A stretch of 64,000 nucleotides of DNA, taken from the NCBI GenBank assembly GCA_014843695.1, contig CM026403.1, positions 8,959,117 through 9,023,116 on the forward strand, in the 5' to 3' direction. The notes below the pieces were generated by a model. That model ran no database searches, was not told the DNA's origin, and saw only the letters and a program-made list of their open reading frames with translations. Below, in pieces: positions 61,151 through 64,000 of this stretch. The position numbers were made by a program, and so were the translations under genes. The stretch's first letter is position 1, and each line of letters begins with the position of its first letter. Source of the DNA: Archivesica marissinica (lineage: Eukaryota > Mollusca > Bivalvia > Venerida > Vesicomyidae).

Positions 61151-61688
61151 ATGCTAGGGAGGAACATAGGGGAATATATGGGGAGATTATAGGACATTAT
61201 AGAAAGGGACTTTACAGAGAGACATATTTTACATATATACATAGGCTGTTAATTTCACCTACTCGATCTGTTTGAATGGTGTGTTTTCTTTATTAATTCG
61301 AGTCTAAAATCTACTAGATAATAGTAGTAAAGTTATATTATATATATTACAGCGGGGTTAAACTATGTATTTTGAAGTTGTATTCCATTTAACTATTTAA
61401 ACACATTATTTTCTACAATATAAATAGACAGGTTACTAAGTGTTGTTGGATGCACTGAAATTATTCTCAGTTATTTGTCAGTCATTGGTGAATAAAGTAA
61501 CTCTTCAGTGAATTTATAGTCTTGATTGTGTATGCTAGCCTGGTATCAATGGGCGAGTATTGTCCATAGTCGATAAGCGAGAGCGTAACAATATGATGGT
61601 GAAATAATGTACATAGTCAAGTATATTCCTTTAAAATACAAACAAGCCCTCAACGCATTCAAATACGTCCTTAGAGTGTAATCAATAA
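61151..61688. other. Intergenic DNA, no recognised feature
   Basis: AT-rich, with nothing identifiable. Confidence 0.35.
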
Positions 61689-61765
61689 CACGCTCGCCCA
61701 TATGGTTCGCCGGAGGCGAGGGTATATAAGCTCAATCATCATCATCATCATCATCATCATCAATC
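61689..61765 (+). mobile_element. Short retroelement 3' end: hairpin plus (ATC)n
   Basis: cgctcgcccatatggttcgc, cggaggcgag, ggtatataagctcaatcatc, (atc)n. The stem is ctcgcc/ggcgag. Confidence 0.7.
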
Positions 61766-61799
61766 AATAACTAAATACTAATATAACTTAACTAACCTG

Positions 61800-63720
61800 A
61801 AAACATTACAATATCATAGATATATATACTATAATAAAGTAAAAAAGAAGGCAAGGCATGCCTACATGGTTAGGGAAGGAGTAAGAATAAATAATTTGGC
61901 ATCCTCACAGCCCCGTAAATTCTGGAAAAATATTAAGAATACGTATAAGAAGAAATCAAATATTGCCGATTCTTTAACAGTTGATGAATTATTAAACCAT
62001 TTTAAAGATTTATTTGGTGGTTTACCCCCGGCTGGTACTTACCAGGAACATTTTGATTCGTACTGCGAGGAATTGGACTGCGAAATCTCAGAAAACGAAA
62101 TACGTGAGGCTATTTTCTCACAAAACAATAATAAGAGCCCGGGTTTCGATAACCTACCAGCAGAAACTTTCAAGTCCGCCTTTGATATTATATCACCATT
62201 TTTAAATGTCTTGTATAATAGGATATTTTTGAGTAATGAATACCCAGAGTCGTGGGGTCAAGGTATAATTGCACCCATATTTAAGAAAGGGGACGTAAAT
62301 GTCGCAAGCAACTATAGAGGCATAACCTTGATTAATATCCTGGCAAAAGTATATTCACAGATATTGTTAAATAGATTAAACAATTGGTCCAAACAATATG
62401 ATAAACTTTCACAAAACCAGTTCGGTTTTCAAAAAGGAAAGTCGATTACAGATTGTATTTTTATTATACATGCAATAGTATCTAAAACACTTAGTGAGAA
62501 ACAAAAGCTCTATTGCGCCTTTATTGACTACCAGCAGTGCTTTGATTCCGTGCAACGTCATCACCTGTTCACTAAATTATTAAGTGAAAACGTCAGTGGG
62601 AAGTTTGTTAATGCTCTGCGTGCTATGTATAAAAGAGTCAGGTCGTGTGTAAAATACAAATCAAGCGTTTCGAGCTTCTTCGATTCTGAAATTGGTTTGA
62701 AACAGGGGGACCCGAGCTCTCCATTATTATTCATGTTTTTCGTGAATGACATCATACATCATATCCACTCTGATATTAATGATATCGTGTCAATTGATGA
62801 CTTGAAACTATTTCTTATCTTGTATGCAGACGACATGATTTTATTTGCGCGTTCACCAGAATCCCTGCAGTTAATGCTTAAGGATGTAGAGACTTACTGT
62901 GAAACATGGGGTCTGAAAATTAATATAAACAAAACCAAAGTTATGATTTTTGAAATTGGTCGTCCAACTACAGCTGATATATACATTTACGGTACAAAAA
63001 TAGAAAACGTAAGTTCGTTTAAATACCTAGGTATTAACCTATATAAAAACGGAAACTGGCTACGTACCCAAACACATATAGCTCAGCACGCTTCCTTTTC
63101 ATTACACAGTTTGTTTTCTGTATTTCACCAGATTGAATTACCACTGTCTAGAAAAGTACAGTTATTTGATATATTAGTTGGTTCTGTTCTAAATTTCTGT
63201 TCAGAAATATGGGGTGTACATGCCGCTACAGACATTGAAATGGTCCATGTAAAATTTTTGCGACGTTTGTTAGGTGTCAGGCAGTCCACAAACTTATCAG
63301 CATTATACGGGGAACTTGGCCGTGTGCCGCTACATATATTTAGAAAATTTACTCTGCTGAAATACTGGAAAAAATTGTTAGCTAAAGATGAATCATCTTT
63401 GACTTTTAAAATGTACTCATCAATGAGAAACGATGCGGACAATAATGTTACATATCGAAATAAAAATTGGGCTATGTATATTAAAAATATTCTTGATGAG
63501 CATGGGTTTGCGTATGTATGGAGGGACCAGGTTATTGATAACCACACTTATGTTAATTAAACAACGTATATTTGATAACTATTATCAGTCATGGTATTCG
63601 GACATAAACAATTCCCCGCGTCTACAGTCATACTGTATTTTCATACGAATAACAATTCTGTATAACCATTATATAGAGTATAATTGGTATTGGGTAAAAA
63701 TGGATTTACCCAGAAATTAG
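61800..63720 (+). pseudogene. Non-LTR retrotransposon reverse transcriptase, 5'-truncated and frameshifted
   Basis: The open frame 61866-63560 encodes 564 residues, and the same frame stays open upstream to about 61800. It starts in the linker after the endonuclease (ASSQPRKFWKNIK). RT motifs follow: NNKSPGFDNLP (88-98); APIFKKGDVNVASNYRGITL (136-155); FGFQKGKSITDC; motif A CAFIDYQQCFD with D221; GLKQGDPSSPLLF (277-289); and YADD (320-323). All RT catalytic Asp residues are present. At about 63545 the frame shifts, and the expected C-terminus (IKQRIFDNYYQSWYSDINNS) continues in the next frame to 63720. No endonuclease is present. The clade was not assigned. Confidence 0.85.
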
Positions 63721-64000
63721 GGATGTAATAAAGTATAACAATGTTGTATATATGTCAAACATGCTCTATTTATGCCATTTCTTGTCATATTATTAACTTA
63801 GTAAGTCGTTCCTCTAGTATTAATATGTTGTTAAAATGATATAACTTTATTTATGTATAATATCAGTGTCTGTAAATGCAGATAAAATCCCATCTCCCCC
63901 ATCATGTAATAGAATCGACCGACCTCATAGACGAACCCAACAATATTAAACAAATTTAAAATAGTTCCATATACTTTTGTTATATTTGTTTATTTATAAT
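63721..64000. other. 3' flank of the LINE, AT-rich
   Basis: Contains aataaag at about 63728, a possible polyadenylation signal of the element. No hairpin or microsatellite tail is seen before the window ends. Confidence 0.4.

Overview
The window is eukaryotic nuclear DNA. It has spliced exons with GT/AG junctions, very long introns, tRNA-derived SINEs with target-site duplications, non-LTR and Tc1/hAT-type transposon relics, and about 30% tandem repeat by eye. Several dispersed repeats resemble sequences I associate with mollusc genomes, for example the roughly 150-bp triplicated block at 46728-47180 and the hairpin-tailed SINEs. A mollusc or other lophotrochozoan is the best guess, but this is inference and not proven by the sequence.

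The only well-supported host gene is on the + strand and has three coding exons (171-507, 25193-25404, 26703-28799). They join in frame to 881 codons and encode a multi-pass Alg9-like GT22 mannosyltransferase with an HPDE motif, related to the GPI mannosyltransferases (PIGB/PIGZ group). Intron 1 is 24.7 kb and is packed with satellites and SINEs. Its last 2.7 kb is a 28-bp satellite that runs to within about 15 bp of the exon 2 acceptor. Exon 3 itself carries a 21-bp coding minisatellite. A possible short secreted-peptide gene lies at 55659-55874, with a TATA box and good start context.

Everything else I can name is mobile or repetitive. There are at least six tRNA-headed SINE families (called A to F here), many copies with clear target-site duplications. 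There are non-LTR retrotransposon fragments at 6477, 6860, 16640-17500, 26080, 43072 and 61800-63720, a Tc1-like element at 52241-53716, and a 1.56-kb inverted-repeat element inserted in a BED-finger (hAT/ZBED) relic at 45899-47454. A 2-kb decayed copy of a multicopy PIN-like/CXC-tail protein lies at 36290-38278.

There are about fifteen tandem arrays with periods of 21 to 69 bp, plus a 1.3-kb pure (AC)n tract. The most interesting pattern is that several arrays appear to have been seeded from transposable-element sequence. Two arrays derive from different segments of SINE A, one spans the 5' junction of SINE E, and two border and resemble SINE C. Another matches the terminal inverted repeat of a small foldback element next to it. 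The very long open frames across the arrays are by-products of stop-free repeat units and are not annotated as genes.
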